From the NCBI GenBank assembly GCA_013339895.1, contig JABACO010000012.1, positions 126,129 through 190,128 of the forward strand: a DNA stretch of 64,000 nucleotides. The letters run 5' to 3'. A program made the translations under genes and the position numbers. This document shows, one piece after another, positions 40,677 through 52,429 of this stretch; the first letter of the stretch is position 1; each line of letters begins with the position of its first letter. The notes beneath the pieces are model-generated. The model saw only the letters and a list, made by a program, of their open reading frames with translations, was not told the DNA's origin and did no database searches. This DNA comes from Ephydatia muelleri. Lineage: Eukaryota; Porifera; Demospongiae; Spongillida; Spongillidae.

Positions 40677-42265
40677 GTATCGAACAAAGAATAATAACTG
40701 GGCCAAGGGATCATAGCACTTCCCTGCGGATTTACCGGACAAGACAATTGCTCAAATATGCCATATATGAGTTTATAGGAGATATCAAGCTAATACAAGG
40801 TATGTGCCAACTCTGCCTTTTGCCTTTGAAAATGGGTGACACGATGGTCCACAACTGGGGATTCACTATTGAAATGCCGTGCATGGGAGTGACGTATAGG
40901 AGGGAATGTTTGAAACAATTCCAGAAGGCAAGCGAGAGTGCATGACTAAAACCAGCAGGGGATGCTCAACTCACTAGCACGCGAGGATTTGTAAACCATA
41001 CCAAGCCATGGAATCAGAGAGATCTATACATGAACCACTTGTTCAAATGTAGCAGCTTGCCGCATGTGCTTTCACTTTTAAATCATAAAATGCTATATCA
41101 CTAATAACGTTACAAAAAAACTCCTGATCTGCACTGAGATTCATTTGTTTCATCGCGCATGTATACTTCGTCTTTCTTGTTCAAGTGGCAACTCCTCAGG
41201 ATGGTGGGGACAACGCCTAATTTGTTGTCTAGGCTTTTTGGCTGCCATTAAGGGTCGGGAGTAGCTCCATCGCTACTTTCTTTTTTGTACCCTTCTGTCC
41301 TCCCTCCGATATCATATTGATTTTTTGTTTAAGCCTCTTCAATGCATGTGAACACTTGGTCAGGAGTAGCTTCATCTCTGCTTTCTTTCTTGCTTCGTAC
41401 CATTCTGGGTATCGCCATGCTCCAATATTTATATTTATATTGTCGAATATTAATATTGTCGGGTGACATGGACAACGTTTTTATTTTATTTTTAACTGTG
41501 TTGAAATGGATTATTTAATGGTCTAATAAAGGTACAGAATGAAAGTCCAATACATAATAATTGCATCTAAATCCCATGACAGATGCTGCATTGCTCTGCA
41601 CCGCAACATTGGATTTAAGCCTTCTGATAACTCAACAGGGAATGCTGCACCTTGGCGTGCATTACAAAACCACTTGTTTAATTCGGGCAGCTAGCTTATA
41701 AACATCGTGCTACTTTTAAATACAATAACGTGATATCAGTGTGATTGTGTTGTATGTCTGCGTGTACAATTTGTTACATTAATGTATCTAATCTAAAAAT
41801 TAGAATAATGCAATCAACTCAGAAAACATTTCTTTACAACACTTAAATAGGCAATGCTCAAATAAAAAACATCTGTCCAACTTTTTGCCTTGCAGGATGA
41901 AGCAGATGTGAGAGATTTATTTGGTCCAGCTTGCAACGATGTACTTCCTGTTTGTGAGGTGGGAAATAGGTAAGAGCTATGCACTAAGACTTTTACGTGC
42001 AAGTACAACATTAATGTACTACACTACTTAAAACACACGGTATGGTAATAAACAATGTGAAAGAACCCATATGGTGCAGTGCCCTTTTGTAATAAGCATG
42101 TGCACTTCTTTTTTAAGGTCCAACTGACCTCTGCTACCAAGGCCAATATCAATTAAAGGAATAATTATTTCCAATTTGTATTTACAAGGTGTGCTTGAAT
42201 AAGTCTGGCAATGCGTATACGTAATACTATAGGCACGCACTGTAGTGTGTGTACGCGCTGGAAGT
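40677..42265 (-). repeat. Dispersed repeat Q, copy 2 (inverted)
   Basis: Inverted relative to 23590-25975 and lacking the ~790-bp insertion seen there: the text runs directly from the GATATCGGAGGGAGGA equivalent to CAGAAGGGTAC. Confidence 0.88.
40748..40945 (+). pseudogene. C-terminal fragment of the helicase family in inverted repeat Q
   Basis: Same fragment as 25702-25899 with a few changes (IQGMCQLCLLPLKMG; YRRECLKQF). It carries the CxxC tail signature of the intact helicase but no upstream core. Confidence 0.58.
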
Positions 42266-42640
42266 AAAGGGTCTAACTCGTAACCTCGTAACCAAGTTAG
42301 GTCCTGGCTCGTACCAGTAACTATTCCCACTGCATGTTTGAAAGACAAAGCAAGCGTGCTAATGTCGTGGCCTTGTGCATGACGTCTAAACTTTGATTTT
42401 TAATCATAGGCCCACGACATAAACAAACGATTGTCGTAGTATAAGTTTGACCATGGTTGTGCGAGCATGTATAAGTGAAGCTTCTCCCATAGTAAAGATG
42501 ACCCTGTACGCTTATAGTTTTGTAACGTTTGTTTAAATGGGCTGCAAAGCCATAGTACTAAATCTTGTGTAGCTATCGACTAAGGTTGTGTAGCTATTTC
42601 ACGTAGCCTTTGAGTAGCTAGTTCTGTTAGGTCCCCAAAC
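42266..42640 (+). repeat. Partial copy of dispersed repeat R
   Basis: GTAACCTCGTAACCAAGTTA with GGTCCTGGCTCGTA, followed by short TATAAGTGAAGCTTCTCCCA units, resembling the front and satellite parts of repeat R. Less certain than the other copies. Confidence 0.5.
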
Positions 42641-43042
42641 CAATGAATGATACCGCCATATTAACAGACGGTGGACTTTGCAAATTTCCTGTCGTCGGGC
42701 AGTATCCGAGGGTGGAGTCATGCGAAAACACCACCCAAATGGATGTAGAGCTCTGAATTAAATTTAAAATACTTTATTCATACGACATAGGTCCCCAGAC
42801 CGAGGAATAATACCGCCATCTTAAAGGATGGACTTTGCAAATGTCCTGTCGCCGAACAGTATCCAAAGGCGGAAGCACAGCTCTGAATAAATGATTTATT
42901 CATACGACATAGGTCCCCAGACCAAGGAATTATACCGCCATCTTAACGGACGGTGGATTCCTGTCGTCGGGCAGTATCCGAGGGCAGAGTCATGCAAAAG
43001 CACCACCCAAACGGATTCAAAGCTCTGAATAAATTTTAAATA
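42628..43042. repeat. Three-unit ~130-bp tandem repeat
   Basis: Units begin AGGTCCCCAGACCRAGGAAT (near 42630, 42790 and 42909). They hold TACCGCCATCTTAA and GGCAGTATCCGAGG and end at GCTCTGAATAAA. Confidence 0.88.
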
Positions 43043-43639
43043 GCCATTCTAGTTCTATGCAGCTGCATGAATTTATCGTCTTAATCCTACATATGATGAG
43101 CCAGTCAATAATAGGTTGCTCCCAATCCTGTGTTATACACACCATCCGCGTTGTCCGACTACCATAGTAATGATATAGCTCTGTAAATAAAATTGGGAGC
43201 TGAGATCGTCAACAATAACGGTATACAGATTCCTGCATTTGCCGACGATGTGCATGCACAGATTAATCAAATGCTCTATAAACAGCCTGAGAATCAAGCA
43301 GATTCATTTCTATATTTCATCTAGCGGCAACTCCTCGGACGACGAAGCTTAATTTGTTATCTAGGCTAAGCAGCCATTAATTTATGGGTCTGGAGTAGCT
43401 CCATCGCTACTTTCTTTCTTGCTTTGTACCTATCTGCACGGATATCGCTCGTCCGGTATTTAAACCTTATAATATATTTAGGTAGAGTCAGTTATTTATT
43501 TTATTTTTGGCTCCTTTACAGCCTTTAAAGGTTAAGATTAGTGTACCCATCCAGCAGTCTGCCTCCCTCCGATATCGTGCAGGATTTTTGGTTTAAGCCT
43601 CTTCAATGCATATGCCCATTTGGTCAGGCTGCTTTCTTT

Positions 43640-44105
43640 CTTACTTCGTATACCGCGCCGGCTCTACAAATACTTCATCAGCGCTAGAAGAACCCACAGC
43701 GGTTTCCTGAAAGCTTCTGGCAGCACAGTTAAAGCATAGTTGGCAATCCATGCATGTAAGTATCGAAATAACGAGAAAGTACTCGCCGCACCCAAACCGA
43801 AGACTGCATGGCTAAGACTGCTCTGATCATGGCCTGGAAGGAAGACCTGGTGCTTACCTCCGTTATCTGTTCTCGATTCAAATCGTACATCAATAGTGCA
43901 CGTGCATGCAGGTTTACCATCTCGCCCTGCTCTGCCAGACTGCTATGGAAGTCCCAAGAGAACGACGTCGCGTATACATGAGAATAGTCGATACCAACAC
44001 CGAAACAGCTTTACTGACCCTTCCCTCCATGACGCAAAGCTGCTAGCATTCTCCTTCTCTTCCTGGCGGCCAGTATAAGTGACGAACGGTAAATGGGGGT
44101 CTCCT
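43640..44105 (-). pseudogene. Helicase-family relic, motifs IV-VI region
   Basis: The minus strand reads, with frame changes, YTGRQEEKENASSFASWREG (intact: VYSGQEEHSDNEANLKTWSDG, split), FGVGIDYSHVYATS (intact AFGLGIDYASV), then YDLNREQITE and RRVLSRYFDTY (intact RRMLSRYFDQA). The motif VI region is scrambled. This is a decayed second copy, not the same locus. Confidence 0.75.
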
Positions 44106-44299
44106 TACACTGTGCCACAGCTTTTAGTATGCAGAGTTGTACAGAGTCTGCATAACAACCATATGCAGATGAGTATCATTGAAGTGTCCATATGCATGCA
44201 GACGTCTGCACATGGACACTTCAATGATACTCATCTGCATATGGTTGTTATGCAGACTCTGTACAACTCTGCATACTAAATGCTGTGGCGCAGTGTTAA
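44106..44299. repeat. Near-perfect foldback palindrome inserted in helicase relic
   Basis: Arms 44106-44202 and 44203-44299 meet at GCAGACGTCTGC with almost no loop. The outer ends are ACACTGTGCCACAGC and its inverse. It lies between the C-terminal and N-terminal halves of the helicase relic, at the point where the helicase middle is deleted. Confidence 0.9.
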
Positions 44300-44901
44300 C
44301 GACGATTACCAGCTCGATTAATGGTACAAACGGAAGAAATGTCAGCCTCATCTAGGTACCGTCTGTTATAGCATGCATGTATTGGTGATGGTTTGCACCT
44401 TGCAAGGTACTGCTCTTCCGTCTTTGTGTACCTCATTTCCGTGGTCCTTTATGTGCCTCAGAAGCTTTTACTTGTTACACTTGTAACCATCGTGCATGCA
44501 CTGCAATAAAGTCAAGTACGGGAAGCAAAGGTTGCTGCTGTGTTTCCAGTATGGACTTTCTTGCCCAAAGCACGGATATTTTTACAATTCAAAACCTCTT
44601 CCTAGCACACAGTTGCACTGTTTGCACACAAGCAATGCAAGCTGTAAACTGCACGGTACAACAAGTTGATCAGTGTTACGGCATGCAAAGCAGCATCCTC
44701 GTCCCTATCTACTACTATCCCTACTACAGCACTGCATGTTGGAAGTTCCGCTCGATTGCGGCACAGAACTGGTGTCAGGAAAGTAGCACGCCAGAGTGAG
44801 CGATCACTGTTTGTTGTGCTTCCACATATGCATTTGAACAGACCATTCACCCTTTTCAAGGTGACTTTCACGCATCCACAGGAAAATTCGTGTTCGTGCA
44901 C
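44300..44901 (-). pseudogene. Helicase-family relic, zinc-finger N-terminus
   Basis: Minus strand: a finger like that of 32877-33176 (VTLKRVNGLFKCICGSTTNS), then VCKQCNCVLGRGFEL (intact CCVCKCVLGRSFAV), QQQPLLPVLDF (intact QQPLPALNF), DGYKCNK (intact DGYRCTE) and VPCKVQTIT (intact VRCKVQTLS), interrupted by stops. Order and spacing follow the intact protein up to about residue 165. The middle of the protein is then missing. Confidence 0.75.
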
Positions 44902-46020
44902 GTGTGTGGTTGAAACGTGGGAGCCTCAAACCCACTCTTTGCACACAGACATGACAGTTGAAGTTCACATTTCAAATCAATTCATGTGCCGCCTAAGTTA
45001 CAAAACTAAATAAAATAATTTCATTTTTGGGAATCAAATTTTTAATCTCACAAAATGGAATCGTGCAGGCCAATAAGTTTGTGGTTCAGATGATTCTCGT
45101 TGCTGCGAAGATCAATTATTATTTTGGCCCATTACACTTGACCTGAAGACCACAATAGACTCTTAACCTTGTTCTGTTTAATTTTATAGTAACATTTCAT
45201 ATAAATTATAACACCTTACATGCAGGCCCAAGTCGGCTGTATTTAGAGACGTGTATGGCAGACTCAACCTCCAATGCCACTGCCATCCTCACCAGATGTA
45301 TTTTGAATCAACTATAGGCTATGTATAAGATTGTATCCATGTTTTAAATAATAATAAATGCAATTGATCAATCCCTAAACATGATTTATTTACTACACTT
45401 AAAGTCCAAACATATCTCCAAAATCCAAAAATCTCTTGTTATCTCCAAAATGTAAGCTGCATCATTGTCCAATAGACTGAAGCAGATGTGAGAAGATTGT
45501 GTATATTTCGTCCTGCTTGATGTACTAACCTGCATGTTTGTGAGGGAAAAATACGAAACAGCTATGTACATCAATCCATATGCAGTCAATATTACAAACA
45601 CACACCTTCTGTCGCTTGATGTTACGCAATCCTTGACGAGAATCCGAACGGCACCTCGAGACCAAGGTGTAGCATTATTGACTAAAACCTTCCAATGTTC
45701 CTCTAGTGTGGTGTATGTACATGTATGTATGTATGCATAAATAAATAAAAATAATAGTAAGCAGTCGAGGTTTAGCACAGATCAACTTTTCTCGACTTGC
45801 TGCACATCTTGCAATTATGGTTAGTTTGTTGCAAGTCCCAGCTAGGCCACTATTATAAACCAGAGCAAATGTCAGAGCCTTACATGTTGTCCCGTTCGTT
45901 GGCAACTGGCTGTTAGTCGACTTCTCCAACCTAGTGGTTTGTTGTTTATATATAGTATAACTGTGTAGAGCTCTAGCTTATAGATCTGTATTATATGACT
46001 TGTATTAAAATAGTTGGTGT
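44902..46020. other. Spacer, no gene recognised
   Basis: AT-rich. Short open frames on both strands lack recognisable domains. Confidence 0.4.
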
Positions 46021-47163
46021 ATAAATATAAACTAGGTGCCATACCTAAACTTTTGTACCTGCTTAGAACGTCACCTTGCTTTCTCTCATCCAGTTTACAG
46101 ATCTATGATGATGAACTCAGAGCAACAGTCTGTAGCTCTTTTAATATCCAACTGGCTGAAAATGACCACTCTTGGACACAATCCACTTTGCCTGTGCGTC
46201 GTGGTGGGCTTGGAATTCGGAGCGCTGTGCAGCTGGCACCTTCTGCCTTCTTGGCTTCAGCTGCTGCCTCCTCCGGACTTGCTCACCTAATTCTGCCAGC
46301 AAATCTGCCAGCAAATATGCAACCGCCCCAGCTCAGCTATGTGGATGAGGCTACTTGCTGCATGGTCCCAAGGGTGTCAAGAACAACCCCCCACTGATGC
46401 TGCTGCCCATCATCAGAAAACATGGGATCTTCTATTGCAGATACATAATTTACAGACTCATCTAATCCAATGCACAGGGCTCGTTTCCTTGCAGCATCCT
46501 GTAAGGAGTCTGGTGCATGGTTAAATGCCCTGCCGGTTACATCACTGGGACTACGCATGGATAATGCTACTTTGAGAATATCTATGGGTTTGTGTCAAAG
46601 CCATACCTGCCTCAGTTTGCCACGCATGGCTTAAGCTGCAAAAAGAGTGCAGGACGCCATCCTGCTTTGCAGGACGCTTTGGTTTCAGCACATGTTCCAT
46701 CACGTTTGGAGCCTTTGGGTCTGTATCGTTCAGATGGTGCTTCAATTGTCCCTTGGAAGTGTGGGCAACTTCTGGTGTGGGATGCAACGTGTACGGATAC
46801 TCTTGCACCTTCTTACTCCACAATTGCTGCACACCAAGTTGGAGCAGTTGCTCAACAGGCAGAAGATAGGAAGATGCACAAGTATAAACACCTTGGACTC
46901 ATGCTACTTTTTCACTCCAGTGGCAATAGAGACAAGTGGAGTTTTTGGACCAAAGACAACAGAGTTCCTGAAAGAGTTGGGGCATCGATTGAGGCAGGTG
47001 TCTGGAGAAGCAAACTCCTTTGCATACCTCACTCAGAGACTCTCAGTTGCCGTCCAACGTGGCAATGCAGCTTCTGTGTTGGGAACAATTAAGATGGACA
47101 GTGAAGAGGAAGAGTTTTTAGTACAAAAATTGTTGTATTGTATGAGTGAGTGAGTGAGTGCGT
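46021..47163 (+). pseudogene. Non-LTR retrotransposon 3' relic
   Basis: Broken plus-strand frames match the C-terminal part of non-LTR reverse-transcriptase ORFs: LPVRRGGLGIRSAVQLAPSA, VPSRLEPLGLYRSDG, GASIVPWKCGQLLVWDATCT and QRLSVAVQRGNAASVLG. It ends in a short (GAGT)n run (47142-47162), a typical 3' tail of such elements. The frame changes several times and no catalytic core (FADD) is present. Confidence 0.75.
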
Positions 47164-47985
47164 TAGGATAAGTATATGTTAGGTCGTGTTTTTGTTAGCC
47201 ATATATGTAAGTATTCCTGTTATATATTTATTATTATAAAATACCCATGATGATTATTATTATTATTATATAATTATTACATTTTTTAGTTCAATAACAC
47301 TAATAATACTGTACATACATTTATCCCATTCGTGTATTCTCTTGTATCTTGTATTCTAATGATAATTATATATTTCAATATTACTGAGGTCACTGCTGAT
47401 CTTTTTGGCAGACTTAGTCTGGTGTTAACTCGTAGCATAGCAAGAGCTATTTTGACGACAAGTCTGCCCCAATCATTTGAGTAGACTATGTCTGAAACAT
47501 TAGTTTAGTCTGTTTAAAGAGTTTTATTATCATGTATGTATTAATTAATTTATATGTTAAATAAAATGAAATAAATATATTTAAATTAAAATTCCTCCAG
47601 ATTAAGCCAGACTACAGAATGGTAGTCTACGCCATTTAAACAGATGGGTCTGGGAACACGCTTGGTAACTAAGCACAAAAGAGATTGGCTAGGTAAGTGA
47701 CAAACTTGACATCACAGCGCGTGGGAAGCTTTTAGGTGGTACTGTACTCGTAGGCCTATGAGTTTGAGCTTATAGTAATACGACAGTGTCACGTACACCA
47801 TATTTACATACACGATGACTTACAGTTTACGCCATCGCACTAACGTCGTGCACGGCGACTTGTACGAAGATAGTACGTGCCACGGAGAAACGTGTACACA
47901 GATGGCAAGACTACTGCGTGCGCTAACAGGCCCATAGAACCTGGCGCTAACTTCTAAATTGTCGATCGAGCCGAGTTCTGCCAAT
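47164..47985. other. Spacer, AT-rich
   Basis: No gene. Very AT-rich from 47210 to 47590. The remainder is unremarkable. Confidence 0.4.
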
Positions 47986-47989
47986 GTCA

Positions 47990-49560
47990 CTAATTGAGTG
48001 CTATAATTAGAATTATTAATAACAAATCATTTCAATTCAAATGTTTGTGACGAGTGGATAGGGTGTTTTGTGTAGCTTTGTGTTGCGTCGATAAGGTTGT
48101 AAACAGGTGAGCAAGGCACTGTGCTTATCTGTGTGATGCGTGCGTGTATGTGTAAAGACTAAACGCTACGCGCTGGATAGCATAAAGGGTCTGTCTCGTA
48201 TGTACTAATGCAGGTGGCACTTTGAGCCTACGCTAACTTACTATGCACACTACCCCGACGTTCTAAAGTAGGCCCTCATGAGATATAATGCTGTGGTCCA
48301 CAAATAAACAGAAGCCTAACAATAGCCAATATTGACCGTGGCTTCGCCTATTAGTTTGTACTTTTGTGAGTTTGTAAGCTCGGTATAGCTAGGTAAGAGT
48401 GCACGTATACGCTAACGCATGCACGCACCACCACGCAGATAAAAGGCGTTTGTGTAGATATAGCGAAGAGTGACTGTGCGTAGCTATAGTGAGGCTCTTG
48501 CCTGCTACCACTGTTTGAAGCTCTGTAGTAAGTAGCTACACGTACATGTATGCGCGCCATACACATGGTAGTGATGGAGTCCAGCCTAAGAGCAGCAAGC
48601 GGTCACCCTAATAGCCATGTAAACAAGAGTTTAACTCGTGCCCGGATCATACATTCGTTGGTAATTGATGCTATCTTCGTAAGGTTGTGCTAAGCTTCTA
48701 AGCATGGTAATGGTAGCTATAAGTGTTATACGAGGCGGCAAGGCAATAAAATGGTTTCCTTGGGTGTACAAGGGCGGCGTGCCTTAGTATAAAGGCATTT
48801 CCAAGCTAAGCCTATTATGCGTGGCACGATAAGGCTTTAATAGCACGGTGTGTTTAAGCTTGCTGACTTGTGTATTTATACTAGCAGGCTTACACGTTAC
48901 TAAAGGCAGTCGTGTGTTAGTGTACAACTGGCACGGCAGCTGGAAGTTTAAACTTGGCGCTAAAGTCCAGGGGATGTGACGAGCTAATACGAACACACAG
49001 CAGTGTAAGGTTGTCCTATGGCATTGACGTTTTTTGTGTAAGTGTCGGCTTGTAAGTTTTTGTGTGTAAGTGTCGGCGTGACAGTGTAAGCTTGTCCTGT
49101 GGCATTGTAAGTTTGCACAAGTGCCCCATAGCAAGCAAGCCTCCAAAGCGTACGCTATAGCCCAAATATACGCTATGGCACGAAAAGGGTTTTCCCATAG
49201 GAGGCAAGCCTTTCTAAGCGTACACTATAGTACATAAAGGGTCTCCCATAGCGGGCAAGCCTTCCCCAAGCATACGCTACGGCACAACATGGGGTCTCCC
49301 TCCCATACGGTGAGCAAAGCCTCTGTATGTATAGTCAGGCGTGCCAAGTGTGTGTAAGCCTTCTAGGTGGTGCAAGGGGTGTATGCTCGTAACAGGTATT
49401 TAAAGCTTGGGTTTGCTAAAGGGCAATTGGCGTGTGTGAATGTTACTGGTGACTATAAACCCATCGAGTGTGTGAAGCATACAAAATGGCGCGTGTACTA
49501 GCCAGTACTGACATGGCTTGCTTGTGTAGTGTTTTGTTTGTACACAGCAATCGAGAGTGA
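47990..49560 (+). repeat. Dispersed repeat R, copy 2
   Basis: Carries AAATCATTTCAATTCAAATG, the donor-like CAGGTGAGCAAGG (48105), ACTCGTGCCCGGATCATACA (48633) and later degenerate GTGTAAGCTTG units with CCCATAGCGGGCAAGCC variants. Confidence 0.78.
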
Positions 49561-51027
49561 CGCTTCGCTCAAGGGTAGGTGAAACGGTTGGTTAAAGGGG
49601 GTACAGACTGTGGCTGGTTTGAGCTATGTGAATCACAGCTGGCACTTATTCTTTCATCCAGGTTATGCTCTACAATTGCAAGAACCACATGTTGAACTCG
49701 TTGTCTACAGAACCCTTGTATTATTATTATACATATATGCAGGAGTTAAGTGGTGTTTATGTATTTGAGAATGTGAAATAAACCTGATAGTTATGTGTAT
49801 GGGCACTTTCATCTTATAGGAGTGTGCTAAGCTTCAAGGTAGCACAGCTGGCATCTATAAAATGTAGACAGCTTCTACGTGATACGGAAGGCATCTACTA
49901 GACACTGCTAGTGTATCAAATGGCAGGCATGTGTATGACATGGCAGAGATGCACAAAGCTTGTTTATATCAAGGAAGGCATGTACATGGCTTGTGTATGA
50001 CACGGCAAGCATGTTCAAAGCTTATTTACAACACGGCAGGCATGCTCAAAGGTTGTGTATGACATGGCAGAGATGTACAAAGCTTCCATTTGACACGGCA
50101 GGCATGCACACAGCTTAATGCGTACGATGAATTCAATAGCAAATGATTGTTGACGTACGTGAAGCTTTTAGGTGGCAAATGGATGACTTGTGTCAAGCTT
50201 TGATGCGGTACGCCAAGGTACAAGGCAATGTGGCAACACTGGTGTATGAGTGAGTATACAATACTACACTGTTCAAGTACATAGTGATGTGTGTGGGGGA
50301 TGTATGAACTTAACTATTGGCACGTGTGCATCTACAGACCCCTTCTATAAACATGCATATGATTGTGTGCACATGTAGACATTAAAGGGTGTACAGTTAT
50401 AAATAATGGTTTATATTTAACGTGTATGGCTATGTAATCACTTTCACTTGTGTGGACATATTTGTACAATGACAGTGATAATTAGGAGTGCATGAATGTG
50501 CAATTTTCTATGTTTGTGTTTCAACACCTGGAGGACTCCAAAACACGACTCCCATTAATGATCCCACTCATAACCTGACACTGACAGTTACTTCAAAATG
50601 GGGAGATTGCACAAAATAAAAACATGTCTACAAGCACCAACGCGTAGACGTTTAAGACCGTTGCATCATGGGAGGAAACATAGCGGACCCAGGGCCATAA
50701 TGCTACGAACCTTGCCCGAGTACTTTAGTTCCTCGGGTCTAGCTGGTCTAAATAGTACGTACTCGATTTTCTATTTATAGCTATGTTTTAACCTTACCAA
50801 GTTATTGTGGGTTCATGAGTATGACCCCATTTAGTCAACGAATCTGTTTAGGTCGCTTGCAAATTGGTGAAAATGTTTCAATTTGCAATTAGATATGCAT
50901 GTAATGAAGCCAAATTTCTTCACATACTAAGGACATAAAGTATGCCTACTTGTGGTATCTTTGTGCAGTGTGTATGTGTGTATGTGTGTGTGCATATGTG
51001 TGTATGTGTGTGTGTATGTGTATGTGT

Positions 51028-51066
<39 letters not shown>

Positions 51067-51600
51067 TGCGTGTGTACAGATTTCACAATATAGCTTTCTT
51101 CATGCAGGTAGAAAACTGAAAAGCTATTAACTGATTTTGTTGTAAATCAGGGCTTAGTAAATCTAATGGTGCCTGGTTCATATTAGTTGCAATTGGATCG
51201 AGTAATGGCTGGCAGTGTGATGATATCTCAGGTAGGATTAGTTTGACAGGCATGTGAGAGACAAAGCAGACATGTGAGTGAAAAAGAAACTAAAAAGCAG
51301 AGACTTGAGAGTGCATACACTTTTTTAAATACGCTGTCATTAGGGTGAATTAACAATACTTTTTAAAGTGAAGAGACAGTATGTATTTTGCAGTTCTAAC
51401 CCTTTAATTTTATCTATGTAAATTAAAATAGTATACCTGCAACCTTTCTATGTCACCAATGAGCCAATAAGGTACCGAAATGTAAAAATAGTATAATCAA
51501 TATTCTAACTTTGCTAAGGTTGCGATTCAAAGCATTAGTGTGTCACAGTTGATATTAGTGCATGGATGCATTTTTGAAAGTGATATACATACAGCTATAA
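49561..51600. other. Spacer with short degenerate repeats and (TG)n
   Basis: 49850-50230 has imperfect units on GACACGGCAGGCATG and ACAAAGCTT. (TG)n occurs at about 50966-51070. No gene recognised. Confidence 0.5.
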
Positions 51601-51606
51601 ATATAC

Positions 51607-51807
51607 ACACGTTATGCAAGCTTACACTGTTTTCCCCTAAGCTAGGCTCGCATACATAGATATATGCACTTCTATTTGATTATACCTTACAAATATGATG
51701 CATAAAAAATTTGTAAGGTATAATCATATAGTCGCAATTAAAAGTGCATATATCTATGTATGCGAGCCTAGCTTAGGGGAAAACAGTAAGCTTGCATAAC
51801 GTGTGTG
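51607..51807. repeat. Foldback palindrome (arms ~90 bp)
   Basis: ACACGTTATGCAAGCTTAC at the left pairs with GTAAGCTTGCATAACGTGT at the right. The inner ends are ATACCTTACAAAT and ATTTGTAAGGTAT around a ~14-bp loop. Confidence 0.92.
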
Positions 51808-52429
51808 TGTACATGTGTGCTGGCAGCTTTCAAAGGTTGTGTGTGAATGAAAGCTCTGCTAAGACCACAATAGACTATTATTTTTCATGTCATATTTCTT
51901 AACAAATCCCTAAGGACACTCAAATCTGAAGTTTGTACAAAGCTTTTAGTTTGCACAGGAAGTGATTGTGAATGCTTACCATATTTTAGCTAACGTTGGA
52001 CTTCAGGAGACACCTCGTAGCAACCGCTTATAAATATATGTGACTTGTGTCTACCTGCAATGGAATGAAAAATTTTATTTATGTTTCCCGTGTGCATGAG
52101 ACACTTTTGAAGTTCATACATGTGTGAAGCTTGTTGAGGCAAGAAAGACGTGTGTGATACTTCTAGGTCCCTGGGCAACAAGTAAATACGCACGCTATAC
52201 ACGTTTACGTGACTACTCTGTGAGGGAAACCTAGTTTAGAGTGTTACTGTACACTCTTGGGAGGATGAACGCTTTGTTTACGCTGGCGGTTATGTACTAA
52301 TTGAAATAGTACGCAACAGATTGCTGTGCGCGCTGTTATGCAAGACGAGTTAATCCCACTTCTTGTACGTGCTTAAACAACCCACGTAAAATGGTGCTTA
52401 CTTTGGAATCTGTCGAGCTCAATGTCATA
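51808..52429. other. Spacer, no gene recognised
   Basis: Nothing supportable beyond scattered AGCTTGT words like those of repeat R. Confidence 0.35.
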
